A stretch of 64,000 nt of DNA from NCBI GenBank assembly GCA_947498355.1, contig CANMKA010000009.1, forward strand, positions 61,290 to 125,289, in the 5' to 3' direction. Below, piece by piece: positions 1 through 12,548 of this stretch. The stretch's first letter is position 1; each line of letters opens with the position of its first letter. The position numbers and the translations under genes are program-made. This DNA is from an uncultured Paraglaciecola sp. (GTDB lineage: Bacteria > Pseudomonadota > Gammaproteobacteria > Enterobacterales > Alteromonadaceae). The notes beneath the pieces were generated by a model that saw only the letters and a program-made list of their open reading frames with translations, did not search any database and was not told where the DNA came from.

Positions 1-1261
<1,261 letters not shown>

Positions 1262-1274
1262 CTAAAACCTTTGC

Positions 1275-2135
1275 CTACACCGCTGCCGCGCCGCTCACAA
1301 TCTCACTGATTTCTTGTGTGATTGCCGCTTGGCGAGCTTTGTTGTATACCAGTTGCAAATCATCGATTAAATCACCCGCATTATCAGTTGCGGCCTTCAT
1401 TGCAACCATACGAGCAGCTTGCTCGGATGCAGCATTTTCTACTACACCTTGGTATACCTGAGACTCAAAGAACCGCACTAAAAGCATATCTAAAATAGGC
1501 TTTGGTTCGGGTTCATATAGGTAGTCCCAACTATGATGTAATGTTTGTTCTTCAGATTTTGGCAAAGGCAACAATTGATCGATCTGCGGCTCTTGCGCCA
1601 TGGTATTAACAAACTTGTTAAATACCAGATATAAACGGTCGATTTTGCCTTCTTCGTATGCATCTAACATGATTTTTACCAAGCCAATGATTTCATTAAC
1701 ACTTGGTGCATCACCTAGACCCGATTCGGCAGCAAGCACGTTGCCACCAAAACGATTGAAGAATGCGACAGATTTAGCACCTAGGGCTGCAAAATCTGTT
1801 TCGACACCTTGTTCTTGCCATTTTTGTGCTTCTTTAGCGACCAATTTGAATTCGTTGGTGTTTAAGCCACCACATAATCCACGGTCAGTAGAAATCACAA
1901 TATATCCTACGCGTTTTACTTCGCGCTCTTCCAAGTAAGGATGGCGATATTCAAGGTTAGCGTTTGCTAGGTGACCGATCACACTTTTAATGCTCTCAGC
2001 GTATGGACGGCTAGAAGCCATACGATCTTGCGCCTTTTTCATTTTAGACGCAGCAACCATTTCCATAGCACTGGTGATCTTTTGAGTATTTTTAATACTC
2101 CCGATCTTACCTTTTATCTCTTTACCGCTAGCCAT
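1275..2135 (-). CDS. atpG: ATP synthase F1 subunit gamma
   Basis: Central rotor shaft of F1, linking the membrane c-ring to the catalytic head. The 286 aa match the usual family length (E. coli 287). The N-terminus [21 protein letters not shown] and the C-terminal segment with [19 protein letters not shown] are the two conserved coiled-coil ends that form the shaft, and [11 protein letters not shown] in the central domain is the family signature. The start ATG follows GGAGATAGAG. It sits between atpA and atpD in the standard operon order with short gaps, so it is co-transcribed. Confidence 0.97.
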   Translation of the reverse strand: MASGKEIKGKIGSIKNTQKITSAMEMVAASKMKKAQDRMASSRPYAESIKSVIGHLANANLEYRHPYLEEREVKRVGYIVISTDRGLCGGLNTNEFKLVAKEAQKWQEQGVETDFAALGAKSVAFFNRFGGNVLAAESGLGDAPSVNEIIGLVKIMLDAYEEGKIDRLYLVFNKFVNTMAQEPQIDQLLPLPKSEEQTLHHSWDYLYEPEPKPILDMLLVRFFESQVYQGVVENAASEQAARMVAMKAATDNAGDLIDDLQLVYNKARQAAITQEISEIVSGAAAV

Positions 2136-2192
2136 AAACTCTATCTCCGATTATTCAACACAGTGACCACCGTTATACGGTGGTCTGATTGA

Positions 2193-3734
2193 TTACCACG
2201 TTTGTGTTTCTTTAAACTTAGTTAAAGCTTCATTCAAAGTGGCTTCAATTTCTTTGTCGAAATTACCTGATGCGTTGATAGAACTCATTAGCTCGCTGTA
2301 TTCACTGTTCATATAAGAATGAAGAGATGCTTCAAAATCTAGGATTTTATCTAGTTCAACATCTTTCAAATAGCCTTTTTCAACAGCGAATAGTGAAACA
2401 CCCATGTCTGCAACCGATAGTGGCGCATACTGGTTTTGTTTCATCAATTCTACTACGCGCTCACCGTGTTCTAGTTGCTCACGGGTTGCGTCATCAAGGT
2501 CAGAAGCGAACTGTGAAAACGCAGCGAGTTCACGATACTGAGCTAGGGCTAAACGGATACCGCCACCTAACTTCTTGATGATTTTAGTTTGAGCAGCACC
2601 ACCAACACGCGATACCGAGATACCAGCGTTAACCGCTGGACGGATACCTGCGTTAAACAAATCTGTTTCTAGGAAGATTTGACCATCAGTAATCGAAATT
2701 ACGTTAGTAGGTACGAATGCTGATACGTCACCTGCTTGCGTTTCGATGATAGGCAATGCTGTCAAAGAACCAGTTTGGCCTGTTACTTTACCTTCAGTGA
2801 AACGCTCAACATATTGCTCGTTTACACGTGCAGCACGTTCTAGAAGACGTGAGTGAAGATAGAAAACGTCACCTGGGTAGGCTTCACGACCTGGCGGACG
2901 ACGTAGTAACAATGAGATTTGACGATATGCAACAGCTTGCTTAGACAAGTCATCGTATACGATCAAAGCGTCTTCACCACGGTCACGGAAGTACTCACCC
3001 ATGGTACAACCAGAGTAAGGTGCCAAGTACTGTAATGCAGCAGATTCAGATGCAGATGCAGCAACAACAATAGTATTTTCTAATGCGCCATGCTCTTCTA
3101 ATTTACGTACCACGTTAGCAATAGTAGAGGCCTTTTGACCTACTGCTACATACACACATTTAACGCCAGAATCTTTTTGGTTAATGATGGCATCGATTGC
3201 CAAAGCAGTTTTACCTGTTTGACGGTCACCGATAACCAACTCACGCTGTCCACGACCAACTGGGATCATGGCATCAACTGACTTATAGCCAGTTTGGATT
3301 GGTTGGTCTACCGATTGACGCTCGATTACACCTGGTGCAATTTTTTCAACTGGCTCAAAACCATCTGCGTCAATTGCGCCTTTACCATCGATTGGTGCAC
3401 CTAGTGTGTTTACAACACGACCTAGTAGGTTACGGCCTACTGGTACTTCAAGGATACGACCAGAAGATTTTACTTTTACGCCTTCTTGAAGGTCTGCGTA
3501 AGGACCCATAACTACCGCACCTACTGAGTCACGCTCAAGGTTCAATGCGATAGCGTAACGACTACCTGGAAGCTCGATCATTTCACCTTGCATTACATCA
3601 GCAAGGCCATGGATACGGATAATACCGTCGGTTACACCAACAATAGTCCCTTCATTACGAGCTTCACTTACTACTTCAAACTTATCAATTCGTTGCTTGA
3701 TTAGTTCTGCAATTTCAGTGGAATTCAGTTGCAT
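2193..3734 (-). CDS. atpA: ATP synthase F1 subunit alpha
   Basis: Regulatory, non-catalytic nucleotide-binding subunit of F1. The 513 aa equal E. coli AtpA. The N-terminus [16 protein letters not shown] carries the amphipathic helix that binds delta. The P-loop GDRQTGKT is at residues 169-176, the arginine-finger region is in the [14 protein letters not shown] stretch, and the C-terminal helical domain is complete. The gene lies 13 bases after atpH and 57 bases before atpG within the atp operon. Confidence 0.98.
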   Translation of the reverse strand: MQLNSTEIAELIKQRIDKFEVVSEARNEGTIVGVTDGIIRIHGLADVMQGEMIELPGSRYAIALNLERDSVGAVVMGPYADLQEGVKVKSSGRILEVPVGRNLLGRVVNTLGAPIDGKGAIDADGFEPVEKIAPGVIERQSVDQPIQTGYKSVDAMIPVGRGQRELVIGDRQTGKTALAIDAIINQKDSGVKCVYVAVGQKASTIANVVRKLEEHGALENTIVVAASASESAALQYLAPYSGCTMGEYFRDRGEDALIVYDDLSKQAVAYRQISLLLRRPPGREAYPGDVFYLHSRLLERAARVNEQYVERFTEGKVTGQTGSLTALPIIETQAGDVSAFVPTNVISITDGQIFLETDLFNAGIRPAVNAGISVSRVGGAAQTKIIKKLGGGIRLALAQYRELAAFSQFASDLDDATREQLEHGERVVELMKQNQYAPLSVADMGVSLFAVEKGYLKDVELDKILDFEASLHSYMNSEYSELMSSINASGNFDKEIEATLNEALTKFKETQTW

Positions 3735-3747
3735 GCTCTTTTCCCCG

Positions 3748-4281
3748 TTATGCTTGTAACGCGTCTGACAGACGGTTTAATTTACTACGAAGTGAACCGT
3801 CAATTACTGTGTCACCGGCTTTAATCAAAACACCAGCAACCAATTCAGGATCCACGCTACAATTCAGCTTAACTTTTCGTGATAAACGCTTCTCTAAAGA
3901 CTTGCCAATAGCTGCCTGCTGTTTGTCGTCAAGAGACGTTGCAGATGTAATTTCAACATCAATCTCTTTGTCGAACTCAGCCTTAAGTTGATCGAACTTG
4001 GCAGAAATATCAGGAAGAACCTGTAAGCGTTTATTTTCAGCCAAAACTTTTATGAAGTTCTGGCCATGTTGGTTGAGTTGCTCACCGCACACAGCATTAA
4101 AAATTTCAGCTAGCTTTTCGGCCGCTAATGAACTGGTTAAGTAAGTCTTAACACTGTCATTTTCTGAAACCTGGGCAGCAAAACCTAACATGTCTTGCCA
4201 CTGGGCGATGGTTTGTGTCTCAACAGCGTAATCGAACGCAGCTTGCGCGTAAGGGCGAGCGATAGTAGTCAATTCAGACAT
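3748..4281 (-). CDS. atpH: ATP synthase F1 subunit delta
   Basis: Peripheral-stalk protein joining the top of F1 to the b subunits (OSCP equivalent). It has 177 aa, as in E. coli. The N-terminus [19 protein letters not shown] is the conserved alpha-binding helix, and the C-terminal segment [21 protein letters not shown] is the family signature. Spacing to atpF (14 bases) and atpA (13 bases) is typical of the operon. Confidence 0.97.
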   Translation of the reverse strand: MSELTTIARPYAQAAFDYAVETQTIAQWQDMLGFAAQVSENDSVKTYLTSSLAAEKLAEIFNAVCGEQLNQHGQNFIKVLAENKRLQVLPDISAKFDQLKAEFDKEIDVEITSATSLDDKQQAAIGKSLEKRLSRKVKLNCSVDPELVAGVLIKAGDTVIDGSLRSKLNRLSDALQA

Positions 4282-4295
4282 AGCTCATTTACCCC

Positions 4296-4766
4296 TTATA
4301 GCTCAGCGACAAGTTTTTCAACTATGTCACTTTGTGCTGCAGCGTCAATTTCTCTTTCAAGGATTTTCGCAGCACCAGCTACCGCTAAAAGACCAACTTG
4401 CTTGCGCAATTCTTCTTTAATGCGATTTCTTTCTGCTTCAATCTCTGAGTGACCCTGAGCAATGATTTTTTCACGCTCAGATTGACCGCGTTGCGTCTCT
4501 TCATCAACAATTTGAGAAGCACGACGTTTAGCTTGTTCGATAATCTCATTTGCTTGATCTTTTGCTTCTGTCAACTTGCTTTTAACTTCTGCTTTAGCAA
4601 GTTCAAGGTCTTTTTCACCCTTCATTGAAGCTTCAAGTCCGTCTGCGATCTTCTTTTGACGCTCTTCTATAGCAGCCATTATTGGCGGCCACACAAACTT
4701 CATACAAAATAGTACAAAGACAGTGAACGCAATTAATTGGCCGATAAGAGTGGCATTCATATTCAT
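4296..4766 (-). CDS. atpF: ATP synthase Fo subunit b
   Basis: Membrane-anchored stator stalk, present as a dimer. The 156 aa equal the E. coli length. [20 protein letters not shown] is the single membrane helix; the rest is a long charged coiled coil rich in Ala, Lys and Glu (about residues 30-150), as expected for the stator. The first of two close ATG codons is chosen because it aligns with the E. coli start (MNLNAT). Operon member between atpE and atpH. Confidence 0.97.
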   Translation of the reverse strand: MNMNATLIGQLIAFTVFVLFCMKFVWPPIMAAIEERQKKIADGLEASMKGEKDLELAKAEVKSKLTEAKDQANEIIEQAKRRASQIVDEETQRGQSEREKIIAQGHSEIEAERNRIKEELRKQVGLLAVAGAAKILEREIDAAAQSDIVEKLVAEL

Positions 4767-4812
4767 AAACCGCTCCTCCTCATTTATTCGCTTTTAAAAC
4801 CAGGCTGTTTGC

Positions 4813-5052
<240 letters not shown>

Positions 5053-5071
5053 TTAAAGTTAAAGTGTAAAA

Positions 5072-5920
<849 letters not shown>

Positions 5921-5958
5921 TTATAATTTAAAAAGCGTTAATTTGTTTTATTTGCACG

Positions 5959-6339
5959 CTATAAATCGCGAAAATAAAACATAGCAGCCCATTGGCTAAC
6001 CATTGTTATCGTATATGCACCAAGAAGAGGAATAGGGTGCGCATTAAACTGAGAAAATGCGATAACAAAAAATAATATTGTTAGCATCAACTTAACCTTT
6101 TGGCCTTGATTGATACTCTGCACAACTTGCTTAGCGTAAGTTGCACCGGCATATCGGAACGACCAATATGCAAAAAAACTGTGTGGTAACAAAAACGAAA
6201 TACAGCCAAATAAAACTGCGACCATATATTCTACTTTTACCAACAAAACGATCATAATTAGCAAAAAAGATGTCACTAATTGAACATAAATGCCTTTTTT
6301 TGCTAGTTGTCTGCCCTTTTGGGCTAAACGCGATGACAT
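5959..6339 (-). CDS. atpI: ATP synthase accessory protein AtpI
   Basis: Small membrane protein encoded first in many atp operons, with a helper role in c-ring assembly or ion supply. Four hydrophobic segments are visible in about 126 aa, with the weakly conserved LLPHSFFAYWSFRYAGA stretch. The family is poorly conserved, so the call rests mainly on topology and on position immediately before atpB. The ATG at 6337-6339 is used, but a TTG at 6354 (protein five residues longer) has an AGG seven bases upstream and could be the real start. Confidence 0.85.
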   Translation of the reverse strand: MSSRLAQKGRQLAKKGIYVQLVTSFLLIMIVLLVKVEYMVAVLFGCISFLLPHSFFAYWSFRYAGATYAKQVVQSINQGQKVKLMLTILFFVIAFSQFNAHPIPLLGAYTITMVSQWAAMFYFRDL

Positions 6340-6380
6340 AGCTAATTGCACCAATGTTGAGCCTATTTAGAGGCGCGTGA

Positions 6381-6408
6381 AGTATACGCTGAATAAAGAA
6401 AAATTCAA
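6381..6408 (-). promoter_or_regulatory. Predicted sigma-70 promoter of the atp operon
   Basis: On the minus strand TTGAAT (6403-6408) is followed after 16 bases by TATACT (6381-6386), 42 bases before the proposed atpI start. It is the best -35/-10 pair in the 186-base gap between parB and atpI and is correctly placed for the whole operon. Confidence 0.6.
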
Positions 6409-6525
6409 CTGTTAAGGAGGCCTATCAAGGTTATAGTGTATTCGCTATAAATATCATAATCTTACGAACGAATTTTATGAGAAAAAAAGTCAAATTTTGG
6501 TTAGCATAGAGTAAACAATCAGGTT

Positions 6526-7431
6526 TTACCGATCATTTACCGGAAGCTTAGATAAAATCCCGTCTAATTGTTCCAAATCATTGAAGTTAATTACCAGTTT
6601 GCCTTTGCCTTTGCTGTTGTGAGCGATTTTAACTGGTGCCCCTAAATTGTCTGATAAATCGATTTCCAGACGTTTAACATCAGGATCTGTGGTATCAGCC
6701 TTTTTCGGTGATTTTTCGGGTTGTTTTTCATCACCAGTTTGAGCCTTTTTAACCAAGCTTTCGGTCTCTCTTACCGTTAGGCCCTTGTCAGCAACAAGTT
6801 TTGCTGTATTCGTTTGCGCATCACCATCTAATGCAAGTAATGCTCTAGCATGACCCATTTCGATATCGCCATATTCAAGCAGTAATTTAACCTCATCGTT
6901 CAAGTTATTTAAACGCAGTAAATTAGACACTGTGGTCCGGGATTTACCCACGGCAGTGGCGACTTCTTGATGGGTTAATTCAAATTCTACCATTAAGCGA
7001 TCGAGCGCTTGTGCTTCTTCCATGGCATTGAGGTCTTCACGTTGAATATTCTCAATAAGAGCGATAGCCACAGCTGATTCATCTGGCACGTCTTTTATTA
7101 AACAAGGAATAACGTCTAACTGTGCCAGTTGCGAAGCTCGCCAACGGCGCTCACCAGCAATGATTTCATACCTTTGCTGGTCAAGCTGACGAACGACTAT
7201 AGGTTGAATGATGCCTTGAGATCGAATAGAGGAGGCAAGATCTTCTAATGCCTCTGGCGACATATCTTTACGAGGTTGATACTTACCAGGTTGTAAGAAT
7301 TCGACCGGGATTTTACGAAGTTCACCTTGCTGTTCTGCTTCGTTATTGTCGCTGCTGGTTTTGGCCCCTGACTGACTCGTGGCTAGCAGTGCATCTAAAC
7401 CTCTGCCTAATCCTCTTTTCTTGGCTGACAT
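6526..7431 (-). CDS. parB: Chromosome partitioning protein ParB (CTPase, parS-binding)
   Basis: Binds parS and spreads along DNA as a CTP-dependent clamp to help origin segregation and SMC loading. The 301 aa show the N-terminal MSAKKRGLGRGLDALL tail that stimulates ParA, the GERRWRA motif (CTP/N-engagement box, near residue 98), a helix-turn-helix around HQEVATAVGKSRTTVSNLLRL, and a C-terminal dimerisation domain ending in LDGILSKLPVND. It follows parA by 44 bases in one operon. Two perfect parS sites occur in this window inside recF (21615-21630 and 22251-22266). Confidence 0.96.
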   Translation of the reverse strand: MSAKKRGLGRGLDALLATSQSGAKTSSDNNEAEQQGELRKIPVEFLQPGKYQPRKDMSPEALEDLASSIRSQGIIQPIVVRQLDQQRYEIIAGERRWRASQLAQLDVIPCLIKDVPDESAVAIALIENIQREDLNAMEEAQALDRLMVEFELTHQEVATAVGKSRTTVSNLLRLNNLNDEVKLLLEYGDIEMGHARALLALDGDAQTNTAKLVADKGLTVRETESLVKKAQTGDEKQPEKSPKKADTTDPDVKRLEIDLSDNLGAPVKIAHNSKGKGKLVINFNDLEQLDGILSKLPVNDR

Positions 7432-7475
7432 GTTGTCCTCAAAATATCGATTTGTTTGTTTTTATTTAGTGCAAA

Positions 7476-8264
7476 TCAGCCTGCGTTGGCTGTTTGAATA
7501 TTTTTACTACGGCGGAGTATTTCACCCGCTAAGGCTAAATAGGCTTTAGCGCCAGTAGATGACTTATCATAATACATGGCCGGTGTGCCAAAACTCGGGG
7601 CTTCGGCCAATCGCACATTGCGTGGAATAACCGTGCGATAAACTTGATCACCAAAATGCCGTTTAAGTTGTTCAGATACATCATTTGCAAGGCGATTTCT
7701 TGGGTCGTACATAGTGCGCAATACGCCCTCAATTTTGAGATCAGGATTAACCACAGATGCCAATTTTTTTATCGTATCCATTAATGCAGTCAACCCCTCG
7801 AGTGCATAGTATTCACACTGCATGGGCACTAACACCGAATCTGCAGCTGCCATTGCATTTACTGTCAGCTGGTTGAGTGAAGGTGGGCAATCAATAAATA
7901 TATAATCGTAATAACTTTTTACTGGAGCTAAGGCATTACGTAGTCTTACTTCGCGAGCAAACACTTCCATTAATTTTATTTCAGCGGCCGTTACGTCACC
8001 GTTGCCGGCTATTAAATCGTATTTCCCGGAAGAGTCTTTAATGATCACCTCTTCGGCAGGCTTTTCTTCAATAAGTAATTCGTAACAGGTATTCTCGGCC
8101 GTATATTTATCGACACCACTGCCCATAGTGGCATTACCTTGAGGATCGAGATCGATGAGTAACACTTTACGCTTTGTTGCTGCCATAGATGCAGCAACGT
8201 TTACAGCCGTAGTTGTTTTACCCACTCCGCCTTTTTGATTAGCGATAGCAATGATTTTACCCAA
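7476..8264 (-). CDS. parA: Chromosome partitioning ATPase ParA (Soj)
   Basis: Deviant-Walker ATPase that forms a nucleoid-bound gradient and pulls ParB-parS complexes. The 262 aa begin MGKIIAIANQKGGVGKTT: the deviant P-loop KGGVGKTT is at residues 11-18 with the signature lysine in KGG. DLDPQGNAT (Walker A') and YIFIDCPPSLN (Walker B) follow. There is no long N-terminal DNA-binding extension, so this is the chromosomal (type Ib-like) form, not a plasmid ParA. Gene order rsmG-parA-parB near oriC is the usual chromosomal arrangement. Confidence 0.96.
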   Translation of the reverse strand: MGKIIAIANQKGGVGKTTTAVNVAASMAATKRKVLLIDLDPQGNATMGSGVDKYTAENTCYELLIEEKPAEEVIIKDSSGKYDLIAGNGDVTAAEIKLMEVFAREVRLRNALAPVKSYYDYIFIDCPPSLNQLTVNAMAAADSVLVPMQCEYYALEGLTALMDTIKKLASVVNPDLKIEGVLRTMYDPRNRLANDVSEQLKRHFGDQVYRTVIPRNVRLAEAPSFGTPAMYYDKSSTGAKAYLALAGEILRRSKNIQTANAG

Positions 8265-8400
8265 AATAATGTTCCGTCTTGTGATGGTAACTAAGTAGCT
8301 AGCTAAATATCATACTCTAAAGATGCGATAAGAAGAAAGTGTATCCACTGCAAACCGTCTAATTACAAACATAAGGGTTAACAGCTTGTCGGTTTAGTAA

Positions 8401-9045
8401 TCAGTCTGAATAATCAGCCTTTTTAATTTTAACAATATGTCGCTGACCTTCGAGGTTGGGTACTTGCAGTTCTATAACTTGGTCAAGTACAAACTCAGCA
8501 GATAATTGCTCAATTTCTTGATGGGGCACAATTCCTTTTAAAGCCAAAAACTCACCTTGTTGATCGATTAAGTGCTTACACCAATCAAGCATGTCGTGTA
8601 ACGATGCAAATGCCCGACTTAACACTCCATCTAAAGGCTGTTCTGGAGTAAAGTCTTCAACTCTTGACTGAACTGGTTGAATATTATTAACGCCTAAATC
8701 ATGGGCGACTTGCTTCATAAAACGCACACGTTTACCCAAACTATCCAGTAAAATAAAGTGTTTGTCTGGGCACATGATTGCTAGGGGTATACCCGGCAAA
8801 CCGGGACCCGTTCCTACGTCTATGTATTGTGTGCCTACTAAGTAAGGCGCAACGACAATCGAATCGACAATATGCTTAACAACCATTTGTTTAGGGTCGC
8901 GTACCGACGTCAAATTATACGCTTTATTCCATTTGTGCATCATAAGCACATAGTCTATCAACTTAGTTTGTTGTTGCTCGCTAACGTTCAGGTCACATTG
9001 TTCTAAGCTAGCCGATAGAACTTGACGTAATTCAGGTTCGAGCAT
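8401..9045 (-). CDS. rsmG: 16S rRNA (guanine527-N7)-methyltransferase RsmG (GidB)
   Basis: Methylates G527 of 16S rRNA with S-adenosylmethionine. 214 aa against 207 in E. coli. The SAM-binding motif [16 protein letters not shown] is near residue 75, followed by [12 protein letters not shown], and [13 protein letters not shown] is the conserved catalytic region. Its ATG overlaps the mnmG stop codon by one base (TAATG), so the two are translationally coupled. Loss of this enzyme is known to give low-level streptomycin resistance in other bacteria; here it is intact. Confidence 0.96.
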   Translation of the reverse strand: MLEPELRQVLSASLEQCDLNVSEQQQTKLIDYVLMMHKWNKAYNLTSVRDPKQMVVKHIVDSIVVAPYLVGTQYIDVGTGPGLPGIPLAIMCPDKHFILLDSLGKRVRFMKQVAHDLGVNNIQPVQSRVEDFTPEQPLDGVLSRAFASLHDMLDWCKHLIDQQGEFLALKGIVPHQEIEQLSAEFVLDQVIELQVPNLEGQRHIVKIKKADYSD

Positions 9046-10958
9046 TAGACCGACACTTGCTTTTTAGGTGTTTCAGTTCCCACTAACAAGCCATGCTTTT
9101 TTAGGTAAACCAATAACAGTGACACGGCTGCTGGGGTAATTCCTGAAATACGACTGGCTTTACCGATGGTTTCTGGACGAGTATCAGTTAATTTGGCCAC
9201 AACTTCGTTACTTAAGCCTGATATTTGAGAGAAATCAAAATCCATCGGAATTAGGGTATTTTCATTGCGCTGGGTTTTTGCTATCTCATCTTTTTGACGT
9301 TCAATGTAGCCTGCGTACTTAATTTGAATTTCGACTTGTTCAGCGGCTTGCTCATCTGCTAGTTGCGGACCTAGATCACCAATACTCATTAGCTTCTCGT
9401 ATGTCATCTCCGGGCGTCGAATTAGATCTTCTAACGAGTTTTCTTTAGTCACAGGGTTTTTAAGTATTTCGTTTAGTTGTTCAACCGCTTGATGATTTGG
9501 ATGGATCCATTGCGATCGCAAACGTTGTCTTTCTAATTCTATTGCTTCAATCTTTTGACTAAACCTTTGCCATCTTTCATCGTCTACTAAGCCTATTTCT
9601 CTGCCTTTCGCGGTTAAACGAATATCTGCGTTGTCTTCGCGCAGTAACAAACGATACTCGGCGCGGCTTGTAAACATACGATAAGGTTCTTTGGTTCCCA
9701 TAGTCGCTAGATCATCGATTAATACGCCTATGTAGGCTTCATCTCTGCGTAAAATAAGGGGATCTTTTTGTTGTACTTGTAATGCCGCATTGGCACCCGC
9801 GATTAAGCCTTGAGCGCCAGCTTCTTCGTAGCCTGTCGTCCCATTAATTTGGCCCGCAAAAAATAAACCGTCAATAAATTTAGTTTCTAGGGTTTGTTTC
9901 AGATCTCTAGGATCAAAAAAGTCATATTCGATCGCATAACCGGGACGCACAATATGTGCATTTTCAAAACCTTTTATCGAGCGAACTAGGTTCATTTGCA
10001 CATCGAATGGCAAGCTGGTTGATATGCCATTTGGATAAACTTCGATGCTATTAAGGCCTTCTGGCTCAACAAATATCTGATGAGAATTTTTGTCTGCAAA
10101 TCGATGAATTTTATCTTCGATAGAGGGGCAGTAACGCGGGCCTATACCTTCGATAACACCCGTATACATAGGCGATCTGTCTAATCCTCCACGAATAATT
10201 TCGTGGGTTTTTTCATTAGTGTGGGTGATGTAGCAAGGCACTTGTCTTGGGTGATCTTTTTGGTGACCCATAAATGAGAAGACAGGAGTAGGGGAGTCAC
10301 CGTCTTGTTTTTCCATCAAATCAAAATTTAAAGTTCGGGCATCTAAACGTGCAGGAGTACCTGTTTTTAAACGATCGACTCTAAAGGGAAGTGCACGTAA
10401 TCTATCTGCTAATGCGATCGAAGGAGGATCGCCTGCACGGCCGCCTTTGTAGTTTTCCATACCGATGTGTATGGTACCGCCTAAAAACGTGCCTACTGTG
10501 ATTACAACAGCCTTAGATTTGAATTTAAGACCCATTTGAGTCACCACACCTACTACACGATCATTTTCAACGATCAGATCATCACAAGATTGTTGAAACA
10601 AAGTGAGGTTAGGTTGATTTTCAATCATAGCTCTAATTTCGCTACGATATAGGGCACGATCAGCTTGAGCTCGCGTTGCTCTTACAGCTGGTCCTTTACT
10701 TGAATTAAGGGTTCTAAATTGAATGCCCCCTTTATCGATTGCTTTAGCCATTGCGCCACCTAAAGCATCGATCTCTTTAACTAAATGTCCTTTGCCTATC
10801 CCACCAATTGCTGGATTACACGACATTTGACCCAAAGTTTCTAAATTATGGGTGAGTAGTAGAGTATTTGCGCCCATCCTTGCCGAAGCTAATGCTGCTT
10901 CAGTTCCAGCATGGCCACCACCGATGACAATGACATCAAAATGTTGTTGGTAAAACAT
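9045..10958 (-). CDS. mnmG: tRNA uridine-5-carboxymethylaminomethyl modification enzyme MnmG (GidA)
   Basis: FAD-dependent partner of MnmE; the complex builds the cmnm5 or nm5 group on wobble uridine 34. 637 aa against 629 in E. coli. The FAD-binding loop [12 protein letters not shown] is at residues 11-22; the conserved [10 protein letters not shown] and [18 protein letters not shown] segments and the C-terminal helical domain that contacts MnmE are present. The ATG follows AGAGGAAATTT. It lies directly to the left of oriC and reads away from it, as gidA does in E. coli. Its partner mnmE is about 2.7 kb away on the other side of oriC. Confidence 0.98.
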   Translation of the reverse strand: MFYQQHFDVIVIGGGHAGTEAALASARMGANTLLLTHNLETLGQMSCNPAIGGIGKGHLVKEIDALGGAMAKAIDKGGIQFRTLNSSKGPAVRATRAQADRALYRSEIRAMIENQPNLTLFQQSCDDLIVENDRVVGVVTQMGLKFKSKAVVITVGTFLGGTIHIGMENYKGGRAGDPPSIALADRLRALPFRVDRLKTGTPARLDARTLNFDLMEKQDGDSPTPVFSFMGHQKDHPRQVPCYITHTNEKTHEIIRGGLDRSPMYTGVIEGIGPRYCPSIEDKIHRFADKNSHQIFVEPEGLNSIEVYPNGISTSLPFDVQMNLVRSIKGFENAHIVRPGYAIEYDFFDPRDLKQTLETKFIDGLFFAGQINGTTGYEEAGAQGLIAGANAALQVQQKDPLILRRDEAYIGVLIDDLATMGTKEPYRMFTSRAEYRLLLREDNADIRLTAKGREIGLVDDERWQRFSQKIEAIELERQRLRSQWIHPNHQAVEQLNEILKNPVTKENSLEDLIRRPEMTYEKLMSIGDLGPQLADEQAAEQVEIQIKYAGYIERQKDEIAKTQRNENTLIPMDFDFSQISGLSNEVVAKLTDTRPETIGKASRISGITPAAVSLLLVYLKKHGLLVGTETPKKQVSV

Positions 10959-11089
10959 AAATTTCCTCTACTACAAGTTTGTAAAATGATCCCGCTTTAA
11001 GCGGCCGCACATTCTATAGATAAAATGACTGAAGTAAAATGGTTAAAAACTATTCAAATACAGATCATTGATCGCTTTATTAATTATAT

Positions 11090-11165
11090 GATCTTTTAGA
11101 TCTTTACTTATTATTACTACTATTAAGCAAGCTATGATCTGTTAGTAAGTCAATATTATTTATAT
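11090..11165. other. Predicted DNA unwinding element of oriC
   Basis: Three 13-base, AT-rich segments each begin with GATCT: at 11090 (GATCTTTTAGATC), 11099 (GATCTTTACTTAT, overlapping the first) and 11136 (GATCTGTTAGTAA). They resemble the E. coli L, M and R 13-mers and are followed by an almost pure A/T run (ATATTATTTATATAAAA). This is where DnaA would melt the duplex and where the replicative helicase would be loaded. Confidence 0.65.
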
Positions 11166-11244
11166 AAAACAATGAGTTAAACATGAAATTAGTATGTTGA
11201 TAGATCTTGATCATCTAGGTATAACTTGGTGGTAACTTGCCACT

Positions 11245-11253
11245 TTATCCACA
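11245..11253 (+). promoter_or_regulatory. DnaA box, perfect consensus
   Basis: TTATCCACA, identical to the high-affinity E. coli R1/R4-type box. It is the nearest box to the predicted unwinding region (about 80 bases to its right), the place R1 has in E. coli. Confidence 0.85.
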
Positions 11254-11317
11254 GGTGAAGTTTTTGAGAATACTATCAAGTGGATATAACTAGGTTATAT
11301 GTGGTTTATACATAATT

Positions 11318-11326
11318 TAATCCACA
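11318..11326 (+). promoter_or_regulatory. DnaA box, one mismatch
   Basis: TAATCCACA differs from TTATCCACA only at position 2. Same orientation as the perfect box, 73 bases further from the unwinding region. Confidence 0.6.
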
Positions 11327-11438
11327 GATATAAGTAACGTTTGATCTAACTGTGTGTAACTTGTGATCTAAAATCTGTAAATAGTGATTAGTTATTGATC
11401 TATATAAGAAAGATCTTATTACCGTTATTTTTTGGATC

Positions 11439-11447
11439 TTATCCACC
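11439..11447 (+). promoter_or_regulatory. DnaA box, one mismatch
   Basis: TTATCCACC differs from the consensus only at the last base and lies next to GATC sites at 11434 and 11448. It probably marks the right edge of oriC. Confidence 0.55.
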
Positions 11448-11709
11448 GATCATAAAGGGTTTGTTACACATCTCAAGTCTTTCTGTGGAATTACCTGAAA
11501 ATGACACGCGCTACAGACCCAGTATTCTAGGGGATACAGTAAATATAGTAGGATTTATTGCGCATGAGACCAGTGTTTATTTGGGCTTTTTTGACGAGTA
11601 AATAGCTTAACGTTTTACGATCAGTTGATCATAAATGATGAATAATACGTCTTTTAGATCGTGATCAAGGGATCTAAAGCTGATCGGTTTGCTCGTTTGG
11701 TTAGTCGAC

Positions 11710-12528
11710 TTACTTAACCTGGTTAGGCCGATAACCTGTATGAGGTTGTTGAGGTTCAGGTTGTGTAGGAATGATTTCTTTACGTCTACTCGGCCCAGAA
11801 AACTTAACTTTATAGGTGTCGTACTCTTTGATTGATTCAAAGCAATAGCGACCCATAGCTTGTTCTAGCTCTGCTAAATTGTGGTTTGTTATTAATATAC
11901 AATTTTTATGATTGGCTAAACGTTGACGTAGAACGTTACCCAGCCAACTTTGCGCATTCTTTTTTAAGCTGGTTTCGTTTACACAAACTTCATCCAAGAT
12001 CAGCAAGTCGACATCTAGGAGTTCTTGATTGATCTCACGGTATTTTTGTCCCACATTATCTTGCGCACTAAAATCGTATGAGAAGAAACGCATGTCTAAG
12101 AGGCTAGAAAGTTGTCTGTATAAAACAGATATTTCGTATTTTTCTATTAACTCGTGAGCAATTGCTCCTGCTGTATGGGACTTACCGCGCCCATAATCCC
12201 CATAAAAAATCATCATATGGGCACCACTTCTGCGCCAACTCATATCTTCATGAGCTGCAATAAATGATTTTGCATAGCTGACAGCTTCGATGACATCTTG
12301 ACTATCTTCAACTAAGTTGGCAAAAGTCCACTTAGGATTGAGATCTGAGCGACCTTGGATATCTTGAATACGTTGTTTTCTGCCTTCTTTTTGTAATTGG
12401 TTTACGTCTCTAGTGGCGAGAGTTTGATATTCGGTACGTAAGGTTTGGTAGTCGGTATATTTATTAGGGACATGTTGACGACCCATGGCTTTACCCAATT
12501 TTTGGATTTTTTGTTTAATGCTATCCAC
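11710..12528 (-). CDS. DnaC-like replicative helicase loader (AAA+ ATPase)
   Basis: Predicted loader that delivers DnaB helicase to unwound DNA. The 272 aa align in layout with E. coli DnaC (245 aa): a basic N-terminal region, the NPKWTFANL motif (DnaC: CSFENY), P-loop GDYGRGKS at 110-117, Walker B LLILDE at 175-180 (DnaC: LLVIDE) and the sensor region ILITNHN near 211. The C-terminal tail is proline/glutamine rich and longer than in DnaC. The start is GTG at 12526-12528, with AGAGGA nine bases upstream; the ATG at 12535 is out of frame and hits a stop. It lies 20 bases after the dnaT-like gene, so the pair forms an operon that reads into oriC. IstB-type transposition ATPases share the fold, but the DnaT-like partner and the origin location favour a replication role. 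Confidence 0.8.
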   Translation of the reverse strand: MDSIKQKIQKLGKAMGRQHVPNKYTDYQTLRTEYQTLATRDVNQLQKEGRKQRIQDIQGRSDLNPKWTFANLVEDSQDVIEAVSYAKSFIAAHEDMSWRRSGAHMMIFYGDYGRGKSHTAGAIAHELIEKYEISVLYRQLSSLLDMRFFSYDFSAQDNVGQKYREINQELLDVDLLILDEVCVNETSLKKNAQSWLGNVLRQRLANHKNCILITNHNLAELEQAMGRYCFESIKEYDTYKVKFSGPSRRKEIIPTQPEPQQPHTGYRPNQVK

Positions 12529-12548
12529 TGGTCATGTCCTCTCTCAAT

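Larger units (their letters stand above)
11041..11460. other. oriC: Chromosomal replication origin oriC
   Basis: This non-coding AT-rich stretch holds about 13 GATC sites between 11063 and 11455 (Dam/SeqA-type density), three AT-rich 13-mers that start with GATCT, one perfect DnaA box (TTATCCACA) and two with one mismatch. It sits beside mnmG with the unwinding region on the mnmG side, as in E. coli. The boundaries are my estimate from the first and last recognisable element. The difference from E. coli is that mioC is not the next gene on the other side: a dnaC-like and a dnaT-like gene come first. Confidence 0.88.

Noticed and set aside
11395..11601. 68-codon open frame on the plus strand at the right side of oriC
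   Set aside because: It overlaps GATC sites and a DnaA box, has no ribosome binding site and no family-like sequence; it is chance translation of origin DNA.
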